Virus record (IMG/VR): IMGVR_UViG_3300025840_000163
Span: 1-30,747 of that record
Strand: one strand, 5' to 3'
DNA from: a virus
DNA: 30,747 nucleotides
Under the pieces are notes generated by a model that saw nothing but the letters and a program-made list of their open reading frames with translations, was not told the DNA's origin and made no database searches. The position numbers were made by a program, and so were the translations under genes. Each line of letters begins with the position of its first letter. Positions within the stretch are counted from its first letter, which is position 1. Shown here piece after piece: positions 7,805 to 13,902 of the stretch.

Positions 7805-9913
7805 ATGAGTAGATATACTTTAAATGATCAGTTAATTAGCCGATCAGAATTTTCTGAAAATACACTTAATGCTGATGGCTTATTAAGCAGTTTGCGTGAG
7901 GAATTTGGCAATAAATATTTATTGGAATTTGGCGATGATTATGACAATTTTAAATACCGCGTAATTATTCAAGAGCGTGGGTATATCGGCGCAGTATTGC
8001 CAATGGTTGGTGGTAGTGATCCGGTAGTTATAAAATGGGAGGGAGATGATGATTTTTATGAGCCAATTAAAGGATCGCAATGCACCATAAATTTAATGGT
8101 TACCGATTCGGTAACTTATGACAATTTTTACGAGGCACCGGAAAAAACATATAAAGTATTGGTTCAATGGTATGGATATGATGGTACTGGAAGTGGCCCA
8201 TTAACTTGGAACACAATTTGGCGTGGGTGGATTGTTGCCGATACATTCAAGGAATTAGTTAGCACAACGCCATATCCGATAACTTTAACGGCTTTTGATT
8301 GCCTCGGTACAATAGATGATTATGAGATAAATCCGGCCGCTTATCAGCCGCAATTTGGCGTTGAGAATATTTACCCATTACAAATAAAAATCATTGCCGA
8401 CATATTGCGCAATATTGATTTGGGTATGGATATAATTGCAACTCACGAATGGGTGAAATATGAGCAACAAACATTTATACCATCAAATACCGCGGCATTT
8501 GATTCTTTTATATTTGAAGGAAATCAACTATCAACAAAAGAAATTTTAACGGCCATTTTAAAATCAACCAATTCAAGGATATTTCAATCAGATGGGCGTT
8601 GGTGTATTATTCCTAATAGTTGTTATGAGGCGAGTGGGTTTACAACATCAATATCAAATTATACGGCATTTTTAGGTTATCAGCCGCCAGATATTCGCGA
8701 TTTAAAAACCCAATATTTAACCACAAACAATGCCGAGGTGGTAGTATTTGAAAAGTTTAATCCAAGAGGCGCGTACATTGGCACCGAGTCAAAAGATGCC
8801 CATATCGCAATGCCATCGGATGTTCAGAACATAGGCAATGATTTTGTTGTGGAATATTTACCACCATATAAAGAGGTAAGTATTGATTACAATATTGAGT
8901 CATATAATCATAGAAGATACCAAACAAACGCCAATCAGTTTTTTAATTTCGGCTTAACCGGTTACGATATTACCAATGGTGTAATTGGGCAATGGAATTA
9001 TACGCTTGGCGATTCGAAATATTCGTATCGTTTGGGGTTGTACAATCTTAGTTTAGGCAGTTATATTGAAGCAATGCGCACAAGTTTTTTGCAAACCGAT
9101 GAAAATGAGTTTGTGAGAAATAATAGAGATATGTCTTTAAATATAAGTTACTTATACGATAGTGATGCAACTGCCATAAATTACAATTTTTTATATAGTG
9201 TTAAATACACATCAAGCACATCATCGGATCGTTGGTATGATCCAGATACCGAGAGTTGGTCATTTACACCAATTTATATTGACGTAAATACAACACGAAC
9301 AAACGTCAATAAATTATGGGAATCGGCAAGTTTAGATTTTAAATCAATTGGTGATTCTACCGAATTGCAAGTGATTATTTATCGCCCATATATTGCCGGA
9401 ACTGGAGGTAATTACAACGCATTATATATTGGCGAGGTGTCATTGCAAGCCGTTGATCAATCGGAGCGTAAAATTCACAATTATAAAATAACCCAAGCAG
9501 ACAATACAAAGGTATATGAGCAAGAGCGAACAAGCGTTGAGCATATTACCGGATTTAGTGTATTTCCAAATTTTGATGTAGACAACGGACAATTGGCAAA
9601 AAGGCCGCGAGATAATTATCAAACGTGGGTTAAAACAAACCGAGCGCAAGTCATCAATAAAGAGATAATGAACGATTTTAGAACGTCAATTCATCGTTAT
9701 GAGGGTACGTTTAAAAACAATCATTACAAGCCGTTATCGATGCTCAATCGCCTTTGGATTAACTTTGGCGCAAGTGTAATGCAGTTGCCAGATAGTTGCA
9801 TCATTGATACCATAGAAGCGAATTTGAAGCGCAATGCGTACAAAATAAATATGCACTTGCCGAACATTGATAGCGACCAATTAGCGGTTGAAACCAATCA
9901 ATTCAAAAAATAA
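7805..9913 (+). CDS. Tail tip / distal tail structural protein
   Basis: A 702-residue protein starting five bases after the tape measure stop. The order tape measure, then tail tip, is standard in siphoviruses, so a baseplate or distal-tail role is inferred. The sequence is rich in Tyr, Asn and Asp, largely beta by appearance, with no catalytic motif I recognise. Residues 1-180 include YRVIIQERGYIGAVLPMVGG, WRGWIVADTFKE and ITLTAFDCLGTIDDYE. The latter resembles segments found in tail proteins of Bacteroidota phages. Later phrases include ILTAILKSTNSRIFQSDGRW. No signal peptide or membrane segment is seen. A combined Dit/Tal-like role is possible but unproven. Confidence 0.7.
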   Translation: MSRYTLNDQLISRSEFSENTLNADGLLSSLREEFGNKYLLEFGDDYDNFKYRVIIQERGYIGAVLPMVGGSDPVVIKWEGDDDFYEPIKGSQCTINLMVTDSVTYDNFYEAPEKTYKVLVQWYGYDGTGSGPLTWNTIWRGWIVADTFKELVSTTPYPITLTAFDCLGTIDDYEINPAAYQPQFGVENIYPLQIKIIADILRNIDLGMDIIATHEWVKYEQQTFIPSNTAAFDSFIFEGNQLSTKEILTAILKSTNSRIFQSDGRWCIIPNSCYEASGFTTSISNYTAFLGYQPPDIRDLKTQYLTTNNAEVVVFEKFNPRGAYIGTESKDAHIAMPSDVQNIGNDFVVEYLPPYKEVSIDYNIESYNHRRYQTNANQFFNFGLTGYDITNGVIGQWNYTLGDSKYSYRLGLYNLSLGSYIEAMRTSFLQTDENEFVRNNRDMSLNISYLYDSDATAINYNFLYSVKYTSSTSSDRWYDPDTESWSFTPIYIDVNTTRTNVNKLWESASLDFKSIGDSTELQVIIYRPYIAGTGGNYNALYIGEVSLQAVDQSERKIHNYKITQADNTKVYEQERTSVEHITGFSVFPNFDVDNGQLAKRPRDNYQTWVKTNRAQVINKEIMNDFRTSIHRYEGTFKNNHYKPLSMLNRLWINFGASVMQLPDSCIIDTIEANLKRNAYKINMHLPNIDSDQLAVETNQFKK

Positions 9914-9939
9914 ATTTCTTGTTTTAGGCAATTTTTAGG

Positions 9940-9960
9940 AAAATATTTTTTAAATTTGCC
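9940..9960 (+). promoter_or_regulatory. Putative promoter of the recombination/replication module
   Basis: An AAAATATTTTTT tract runs into TAAATTTGCC. The TAAATTTG part (9951-9958) matches the Bacteroidota -7 box and lies 23 bases before the ATG at 9982. Two close relatives occur at 10992-11014 and 15301-15326. Confidence 0.5.
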
Positions 9961-9981
9961 ATTAATTAAACAAGATAAACA

Positions 9982-10203
9982 ATGTTTGAAAATCATTTTA
10001 AGGGCGAAATGAAACGCCTCGGTTTAAAGCGTTATGATGTTTGCAGTATTTTAGAATGCACAATGCCAACGCTTAAATCAAGATTACAAAATCCGCAAAA
10101 CTTTACAATAAACGAAATATCCATTTTATTGGATAAAGGGTTTAATATGTCAAGTTTAAACGATATGTTCAATTTTAAAATTCAGTACAATGAAAACAAT
10201 TAA
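9982..10203 (+). CDS. Small helix-turn-helix protein
   Basis: A 73-residue first gene of the replication module. LKRYDVCSILECTMPTLKSRLQNPQNFTINEISILL looks like a Cro/XRE-like HTH: a helix, a turn around ECTMPT, a recognition helix, then an EISILL helix. By position it could be a transcriptional regulator of the early genes. The HTH is inferred by eye, since no strict signature is present. Its 3' end overlaps the next gene by 14 bases. No opposing repressor gene is seen nearby, so this is not a clear lysogeny switch. Confidence 0.6.
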   Translation: MFENHFKGEMKRLGLKRYDVCSILECTMPTLKSRLQNPQNFTINEISILLDKGFNMSSLNDMFNFKIQYNENN

Positions 10204-10669
10204 CATCAAAGGCAAGGAGTACATCCCGGTCAATGAGCGTTTGTTGCATTTTAGATCAAGCGATGATTATAAGATGTGGCAGATTCACGAGGAGGTTGTC
10301 AGCGTTAATGACAACGAGGGTATTTTTAAAGTAACCATTTGCGATAACAATGGCGTTGTGATTGCCTCGGCACATTCCCAAGAGTACCGCGATTCAAGTT
10401 ATATTAACAAAACGTCATTTTTAGAAAATGGTTTTACATCGGCATTGGGCCGCGCATTGGGTTATTTAGGTATTGGCATTGATGTCAGTATTGCAAGTGC
10501 CAATGAGGTGGGCAATGCGGTAAGCAACCAAGACGATAAAAAATGGCTTACAGAGCAACAATTAAATGCCACATTAAAAGGAACGGCGGAACAAGCGCAA
10601 AAGGTATTGGGCGCATTCAAAATGAAAAAAGAATACCGAGAGAAAATAAATCAAAAGTTTAATATTTAA
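10190..10669 (+). CDS. Putative single-strand annealing / recombination-associated protein
   Basis: A 159-residue protein. An N-terminal beta region (YIPVNERLLHFRSSDDYKMW, GIFKVTICDNNGVVIASAHS) is followed by a helix containing INKTSFLENGFTSALGRALG and then YLGIGIDVSIASANEV. The beta-strands-then-helix pattern with ALGRALG, and the placement beside an SSB-like gene and upstream of a RecE-like exonuclease, suggest an Erf/Rad52-type annealing protein. I do not recognise an exact family, and the residues after 115 look like a charged tail. The neighbouring genes support a recombination role more strongly than the sequence does. Confidence 0.5.
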   Translation: MKTINIKGKEYIPVNERLLHFRSSDDYKMWQIHEEVVSVNDNEGIFKVTICDNNGVVIASAHSQEYRDSSYINKTSFLENGFTSALGRALGYLGIGIDVSIASANEVGNAVSNQDDKKWLTEQQLNATLKGTAEQAQKVLGAFKMKKEYREKINQKFNI

Positions 10670-10679
10670 AATTCAAGCA

Positions 10680-10916
10680 ATGAGTTACGAACACAAAAAC
10701 GGTAATGGTAGTTTATTCAAAAACGAGTACAAGAAATCAGATGCACAACCGGATTATCAAGGCACAATTAAGTTGCCAGATGGAACGGATCAACAAATTG
10801 CCGCGTGGGTTAAAGATGGCACCAAAGGCAAGTATTTCAGTTTAAAATTAAGTGCGCCATACGTCAAAGACGAGGCAAAAGCAAGCACAGAAGATAGTGG
10901 CGATCTGCCATTTTAG
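10680..10916 (+). CDS. SSB-like small protein (DUF736-like) with acidic tip
   Basis: A 78-residue protein. The region GNGSLFKNEYKKSDAQPDYQ followed by GTIKLPDGTDQQIAAWVKDG and GKYFSLKLS resembles the DUF736 family, an OB-like small domain. The C-terminus, EDSGDLPF, is like the acidic tip that bacterial single-stranded DNA-binding proteins use to recruit repair enzymes. Role inferred: coating phage ssDNA during recombination or replication together with the upstream putative annealing protein. A strong terminator follows 23 bases after the stop. Confidence 0.6.
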   Translation: MSYEHKNGNGSLFKNEYKKSDAQPDYQGTIKLPDGTDQQIAAWVKDGTKGKYFSLKLSAPYVKDEAKASTEDSGDLPF

Positions 10917-10939
10917 TAGTTTTTTTCATAGTAGGAAAA

Positions 10940-10971
10940 GTGCGGTTCAGAAATGGGCCGCATTTTTTTTT
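10940..10971 (+). terminator. Terminator after SSB-like gene
   Basis: GTGCGGTTC (10940-10948) pairs with GGGCCGCAT (10955-10963) over nine positions including G-U pairs, followed by nine T. The 3' arm shares its GGCCGCAT core with other hairpins of the window. Confidence 0.75.
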
Positions 10972-10991
10972 AATATTTATTGCGATTATTT

Positions 10992-11014
10992 AAAAATATT
11001 TTTTTAATTTAGCC
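10992..11014 (+). promoter_or_regulatory. Putative promoter upstream of the small-ORF cluster
   Basis: AAAAATATTTTTTT runs into TTTAATTTAGCC, directly after the terminator at 10940. The 12-base TTTAATTTAGCC recurs exactly at 15315-15326 before the primase-helicase gene, and a variant is at 9940-9960. Inferred as a phage promoter class; TAATTTAG deviates from TAnnTTTG by one inserted A. Confidence 0.4.
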
Positions 11015-11033
11015 AATGTAAAACAATAACAAA

Positions 11034-11053
11034 TAACGCTGGCGAGCAACGCA
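11034..11053 (+). repeat. 20-bp direct repeat, copy 1 (leader element)
   Basis: TAACGCTGGCGAGCAACGCA is found exactly here and at 11261-11280. In both places seven bases separate it from the ATG of a short ORF. It is GC-rich against an AT-rich background. Function unknown; likely a translational or RNA-level leader element. Confidence 0.8.
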
Positions 11054-11060
11054 CAACATT

Positions 11061-11228
11061 ATGAAAGCACAAATCAATCGCTACAAGTACAATCCAGTAT
11101 TGAATGTAATTAATGGAGGTCAATTTTACGATGTAACTTATTTCGTATGGAATGAAGGTCAAGAAACGCAATCTTTTAGAACATACGAAGAGGCTAAAGT
11201 GTTGTTTAATACAATTCCTTTAAAATAA
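11061..11228 (+). CDS. Small hypothetical protein (55 aa)
   Basis: The ORF reads MKAQINRYKYNPVLNVINGG and continues with QFYDVTYFVWNEGQETQSFR, ending NTIPLK. It follows repeat copy 1 by seven bases. Tyr/Phe-rich strands with basic residues suggest a small beta protein; the TYEEAKVLF part looks helical. Its repeated leader, its placement between a promoter and a hairpin, and its position within the replication module support a real early gene. No family recognised. Confidence 0.6.
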   Translation: MKAQINRYKYNPVLNVINGGQFYDVTYFVWNEGQETQSFRTYEEAKVLFNTIPLK

Positions 11229-11235
11229 ACTAACC

Positions 11236-11253
11236 GGGTCGCGCAAGCGGCCC
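11236..11253 (+). repeat. Intergenic hairpin with GCAA tetraloop, copy 1
   Basis: GGGTCGC-GCAA-GCGGCCC forms a seven-pair stem (one U-G pair) capped by a GNRA loop, eight bases after the stop at 11228. It is followed by CATAAACTTAA rather than a T-run, so it is not a standard terminator. A near-identical copy is at 11481-11498. Confidence 0.75.
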
Positions 11254-11260
11254 ATAAACT

Positions 11261-11280
11261 TAACGCTGGCGAGCAACGCA
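11261..11280 (+). repeat. 20-bp direct repeat, copy 2 (leader element)
   Basis: An exact copy of 11034-11053, again seven bases before an ATG (11288). The seven bases between repeat and ATG differ in the two copies, so the conserved part is the repeat itself. Confidence 0.8.
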
Positions 11281-11287
11281 TAAGATA

Positions 11288-11473
11288 ATGACAACACAAG
11301 AAAATCAGCAGTATCAAAAATTAGAAAAAAAAGTCTACAAGGGTTTAACATTTGATGAGTGGAATGTTTTAAAGCAATTGCGCAAGAAGCACTTAATTTC
11401 CAATAACGAAAATCCAGATCATTATAATTTGGGATGTCGATATTTTTCAAAAAAGTTGCATTATAGACAATAA
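11288..11473 (+). CDS. Small hypothetical protein (61 aa)
   Basis: A 61-residue basic protein: an N-terminal charged helix (MTTQENQQYQKLEKKVYKGL), then TFDEWNVLKQLRKKHLISNN, and an aromatic C-terminus ending RYFSKKLHYRQ. It is preceded by leader repeat copy 2 and followed by the second GCAA hairpin, so it forms a cassette with the previous gene. No family recognised. The basic charge would allow nucleic-acid or protein binding, which is speculation. Confidence 0.6.
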   Translation: MTTQENQQYQKLEKKVYKGLTFDEWNVLKQLRKKHLISNNENPDHYNLGCRYFSKKLHYRQ

Positions 11474-11480
11474 ATTAACC

Positions 11481-11498
11481 GGGCCGCGCAAGCGGCCC
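11481..11498 (+). repeat. Intergenic hairpin with GCAA tetraloop, copy 2
   Basis: GGGCCGC-GCAA-GCGGCCC is a perfect seven-pair stem with a GNRA loop, seven bases after the stop at 11473. Relative to copy 1 the only change is T to C at the U-G pair, which keeps the pairing. CATAAACTT follows in both copies. Confidence 0.78.
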
Positions 11499-11512
11499 AT
11501 AAACTTTAAACA

Positions 11513-11629
11513 ATGGCAAGATTAGGCAAGTTATTCAAGAAGGCACAAATTACATTTTTGGTGTTTTCATTTATGTACGTTGTGGGACAATTAGCAAGAA
11601 TTTTATATATCGAATTATGGCAGAGTTAA
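11513..11629 (+). CDS. Tiny single-pass membrane protein (38 aa)
   Basis: It starts MARLGKLFKKAQITFLVFSF and ends with YVVGQLARILYIELWQS. A basic N-terminus is followed by one hydrophobic span of about 17-20 residues (ITFLVFSFMYVVGQL), so an inner-membrane protein with a cytoplasmic N-terminus is likely. It follows the second GCAA hairpin and overlaps the next ORF by 13 bases. Function unknown. Small early membrane proteins in phages may affect the host envelope, but nothing here proves that. Confidence 0.5.
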   Translation: MARLGKLFKKAQITFLVFSFMYVVGQLARILYIELWQS

Positions 11630-11868
11630 ACGATTTATATCGACATCAGATTGAGGCGTTACAAAAGCAAGTGAAATCATTACAAGCGCAAAACGAATCA
11701 TTACGAGCGCAGTTGCGCGGAGAACGCAGAGGCGTTGATTTTAGAGATGAGGAAATCGAAAAAATCGTTAAAGCCATATTAGATCATCACGAGTTAATTA
11801 TTGGCATCACAGACAAGGTAAATGCCGCCATTATTTCAAGACTTAAAAACTTAATTAGCAATGATTAA
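11617..11868 (+). CDS. Coiled-coil hypothetical protein
   Basis: An 83-residue protein. Residues 1-35 form a heptad-type coiled coil (LYRHQIEALQKQVKSLQAQN, then ESLRAQLRGE), followed by a helical region EEIEKIVKAILDHHELIIG and AAIISRLKNLI. It is probably oligomeric. It overlaps the preceding membrane ORF and, by eight bases, the exonuclease gene. Possible accessory subunit of the recombination machinery by position only. Confidence 0.65.
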   Translation: MAELNDLYRHQIEALQKQVKSLQAQNESLRAQLRGERRGVDFRDEEIEKIVKAILDHHELIIGITDKVNAAIISRLKNLISND

Positions 11869-12616
11869 AAAACAAGATTCAAACGAGGTGTATCATACAC
11901 AACCCGGCATAAGCGCATCGGGATTAAAAAAGATTTACAAGAAATCAGTATATCATTATTTAACGCAACAACCATTTGAATCGTCAGCAATGGCACTTGG
12001 TTCAGCGGTGCATTGCGCGATGCTGGAGCCGGAAAAGTTCTTTGATGAATATCACATTATGCCGCGAATGGATCGCCGCACAAAGGCCGGAAAAGAGGCG
12101 TATGAGATAGAGCAAAAAAAGGCCGAAGGCAAGTTGCTTATATCATCGGATGATTACGATACCATTGAGTCAATACTCACTAATTTCCGCAATGATGATT
12201 TGGCACAAAAATATTGCAAAGGCATTGTGGAGTTATCGCATTACACCAAGTATGAAGGTTTAGAGGTGCGCGTTAGACCGGATTGTTTAAATCGCGTTGA
12301 GAATTGGATTTCAGATATAAAGACGTGCCAAGATAACTCACCGCAAGCATTCAAAAGAGATGTGTACAAATACGCCTATCATTTACAAGCGGCGTTTTAT
12401 ATGGATATGCTTGGCATTGATAATTTTAGATTTATTGCCGTTGAAACAAATTATCCATATAGCGTTGAGGTTTACGCATTGAGTGAGGATATGATCGAGC
12501 AAGGCCGCCAAGCGTGGAAACAAGCGTTTGCGGATTGGAGATTGTATAAAGAGGCCGGCATTGTAAGCAAGCACAATTGGTTTGAATTTAATGATGATGG
12601 GAGCAAGGTATTATGA
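11861..12616 (+). CDS. RecE-like exonuclease (PD-(D/E)XK, DUF3799-like)
   Basis: A 251-residue protein resembling the C-terminal nuclease of E. coli exonuclease VIII. Motifs in order: GISASGLKKIYKKS (16-29) near the N-terminus; ALGSAVHCAMLEPEKF (45-60) with His51; RVRPDCLN (137-144) with Asp141; ISDIKTC (150-156) with Asp152 and Lys154, the D...DxK metal site; and YAYHLQAAFYMDMLG (171-185), the QxxxY motif. It would degrade one strand of duplex DNA to expose ssDNA for annealing, working with the proteins at 10190 and 10680. Length fits the nuclease domain alone. Confidence 0.85.
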   Translation: MIKKQDSNEVYHTQPGISASGLKKIYKKSVYHYLTQQPFESSAMALGSAVHCAMLEPEKFFDEYHIMPRMDRRTKAGKEAYEIEQKKAEGKLLISSDDYDTIESILTNFRNDDLAQKYCKGIVELSHYTKYEGLEVRVRPDCLNRVENWISDIKTCQDNSPQAFKRDVYKYAYHLQAAFYMDMLGIDNFRFIAVETNYPYSVEVYALSEDMIEQGRQAWKQAFADWRLYKEAGIVSKHNWFEFNDDGSKVL

Positions 12617-12900
12617 AGGCAGAAGATAGAAAACAAAGGCCGGTGTATAGCGGCGTTTTAAAATATTTCCCCGATGCCATTATGGAGGTAGCGTATGTGA
12701 GTTATATGGGAAATCAGCAACATCATCCAGATAAAGAGTTGCATTGGGATCGCAACAAATCAACCGATGAATTGGATGCATTAATGAGGCATTTAATAAG
12801 TGCCGGAACAAAAGACAAAGATGGGGTTCGACATTCTGCAAAGGTAGCGTGGAGGGCATTGGCTAACTTGCAAAAGGAAATAGAAAATGATGGCAGATAA
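12613..12900 (+). CDS. dATP/dGTP diphosphohydrolase-like protein (DUF5664 type)
   Basis: A 95-residue protein with the conserved phrases GVLKYFPDAIMEVAYVSYMG, GNQQHHP, LHWDRNKSTDELDALMRHL and DGVRHSAKVAWRALANLQ. These match the domain listed as dATP/dGTP diphosphohydrolase N-terminal, formerly DUF5664, and are mainly helical. Members are thought to act on purine dNTPs; a MazG-type dATP/dGTP enzyme takes part in Z-genome synthesis in cyanophage S-2L. No PurZ-like gene is visible here, so a base-substituted genome is not supported. It overlaps its neighbours by 4 and 14 bases. Confidence 0.75.
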   Translation: MKAEDRKQRPVYSGVLKYFPDAIMEVAYVSYMGNQQHHPDKELHWDRNKSTDELDALMRHLISAGTKDKDGVRHSAKVAWRALANLQKEIENDGR

Positions 12901-13303
12901 AAAAATTAGAGAATTGGTTGAGCAAGTTTATAAAGTAGACATAACCAATAGTTGCCGCGAGTCAAGATTTGTGCAAGCGCGTTTAATTTATTATAAATTG
13001 TGTATTGAATTTAGCCAATTAAATCAAACCAATATCGCAAAAAGCATCGGCAGAAATCACGCTACATTAATACACGGAATGAAACAATGGGATGTTTATG
13101 TGCGTTTTTTTGAAGGTTTTGAGAAAAATTATAATTTCATAAAGGCGGCATTATTGGAGGCAAAGATGTTTCCGAATGTCAAAAAGCGCATCACATTGGA
13201 TGAGTTATTGATAAAATACAATACGCTAATGGTCGAGAATGAGCAATTAAAAATTAAATTAGGCGAATCAAAAACTTGTAAGTGTGGCAAATGCGTTTTA
13301 TAA
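12887..13303 (+). CDS. DnaA domain IV-like DNA-binding protein
   Basis: A 138-residue protein. Residues 25-66 look like the C-terminal DnaA-box-binding domain: SRFVQARLIYYKLCIEFSQL, then NIAKSIGRNHATLIHGMKQW. GRNHATLIHG (55-64) parallels the DnaA signature GRDHTTVLHA. The ATPase part of DnaA is absent. A coiled-coil-like segment (LLIKYNTLMVENEQLKIKLG) and a C-terminal CKCGKC motif follow. Inferred role: binding DnaA-box-like sequences to steer host or phage initiation. Located one kilobase upstream of the putative origin-carrying gene. Confidence 0.7.
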   Translation: MMADKKIRELVEQVYKVDITNSCRESRFVQARLIYYKLCIEFSQLNQTNIAKSIGRNHATLIHGMKQWDVYVRFFEGFEKNYNFIKAALLEAKMFPNVKKRITLDELLIKYNTLMVENEQLKIKLGESKTCKCGKCVL

Positions 13304-13655
13304 ATATCTAACCGGCGAGGATAAATTGCAACACAATGTCATATTATATTTGCAGATGCAATACCCATCAGTTTTATGGGCGCACATTCCAAACGAGGGA
13401 AGGCGCACACCATTTGAGCGGTTTAAATTAAAATACTTGGGTGCAAAAAGTGGCGTGCCGGATCTTATGATATTTGCGCCAAATAAAAAATATAATGGAT
13501 TGGCCATTGAATTAAAATATAAGAAAAACAAACCAACCGAAAACCAAAAAAAATGGCTTGAGCAGTTATCTCAAAATAATTGGCTTGCCGTTTGGATTAA
13601 TGATTTCGATGAGTGTTGTGCATTAATCGATAAATATTTCAGAGATGAAGCATAA
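13284..13655 (+). CDS. VRR-NUC domain nuclease
   Basis: A 123-residue stand-alone VRR-NUC domain. EDKLQHNVILYLQMQYP is the usual N-terminal helix. SGVPDLMIF (56-64) carries Asp60, and LAIELKYKKNKPTENQKKWL (73-92) carries Glu76, Lys78 and Gln88, the catalytic set of this PD-(D/E)XK branch. IPNEGRR (35-41) is also typical. Stand-alone VRR-NUC proteins are considered Holliday-junction or branched-DNA nucleases, which fits the replication and recombination context. Its start overlaps the preceding gene by 20 bases; the ATG at 13284 is the only one giving the full N-terminal helix. Confidence 0.85.
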   Translation: MANAFYKYLTGEDKLQHNVILYLQMQYPSVLWAHIPNEGRRTPFERFKLKYLGAKSGVPDLMIFAPNKKYNGLAIELKYKKNKPTENQKKWLEQLSQNNWLAVWINDFDECCALIDKYFRDEA

Positions 13656-13890
13656 AAACGTTTATTTTGATCACATCAATCAAAAGGTCAGATGGACACA
13701 ATCAACAACGGCAGATGTACCGGTGCAATACAATTACATTGGTTCGATGTCGCGCGTTGAGTTCGATTTGCTTGTGGAGGTTCTTTGGGAAATATTCGAT
13801 GACTCGGATATTACGCTCGAAGAATTTTTGCGGTATTACGGACAGATTCGCGAGTTTTGTGATGACATTAAAAGATTGATAGACAAGTAA
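13645..13890 (+). CDS. Small hypothetical protein in replication module
   Basis: An 81-residue protein overlapping the VRR-NUC gene by 11 bases. The N-terminus is beta-like and basic (MKHKNVYFDHINQKVRWTQS). The remainder is acidic and helical (MSRVEFDLLVEVLWEIFDDS, ITLEEFLRYYGQIREFCDDI). No motif recognised. A competing ORF in another frame (13667-13879) is rejected because this frame continues the operon with the usual short overlap and better codon use. Confidence 0.65.
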   Translation: MKHKNVYFDHINQKVRWTQSTTADVPVQYNYIGSMSRVEFDLLVEVLWEIFDDSDITLEEFLRYYGQIREFCDDIKRLIDK

Positions 13891-13902
13891 AAAAACAAGA
13901 CA

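Noticed and set aside
9982-10203. Lysogeny repressor
   Set aside because: There is no divergent promoter, no opposing regulator and no integrase in the window. The protein is small and co-directional with replication genes.
12613-12900. Z-genome (2-aminoadenine) biosynthesis
   Set aside because: Only the diphosphohydrolase-like protein is present. No PurZ or dedicated polymerase is visible.
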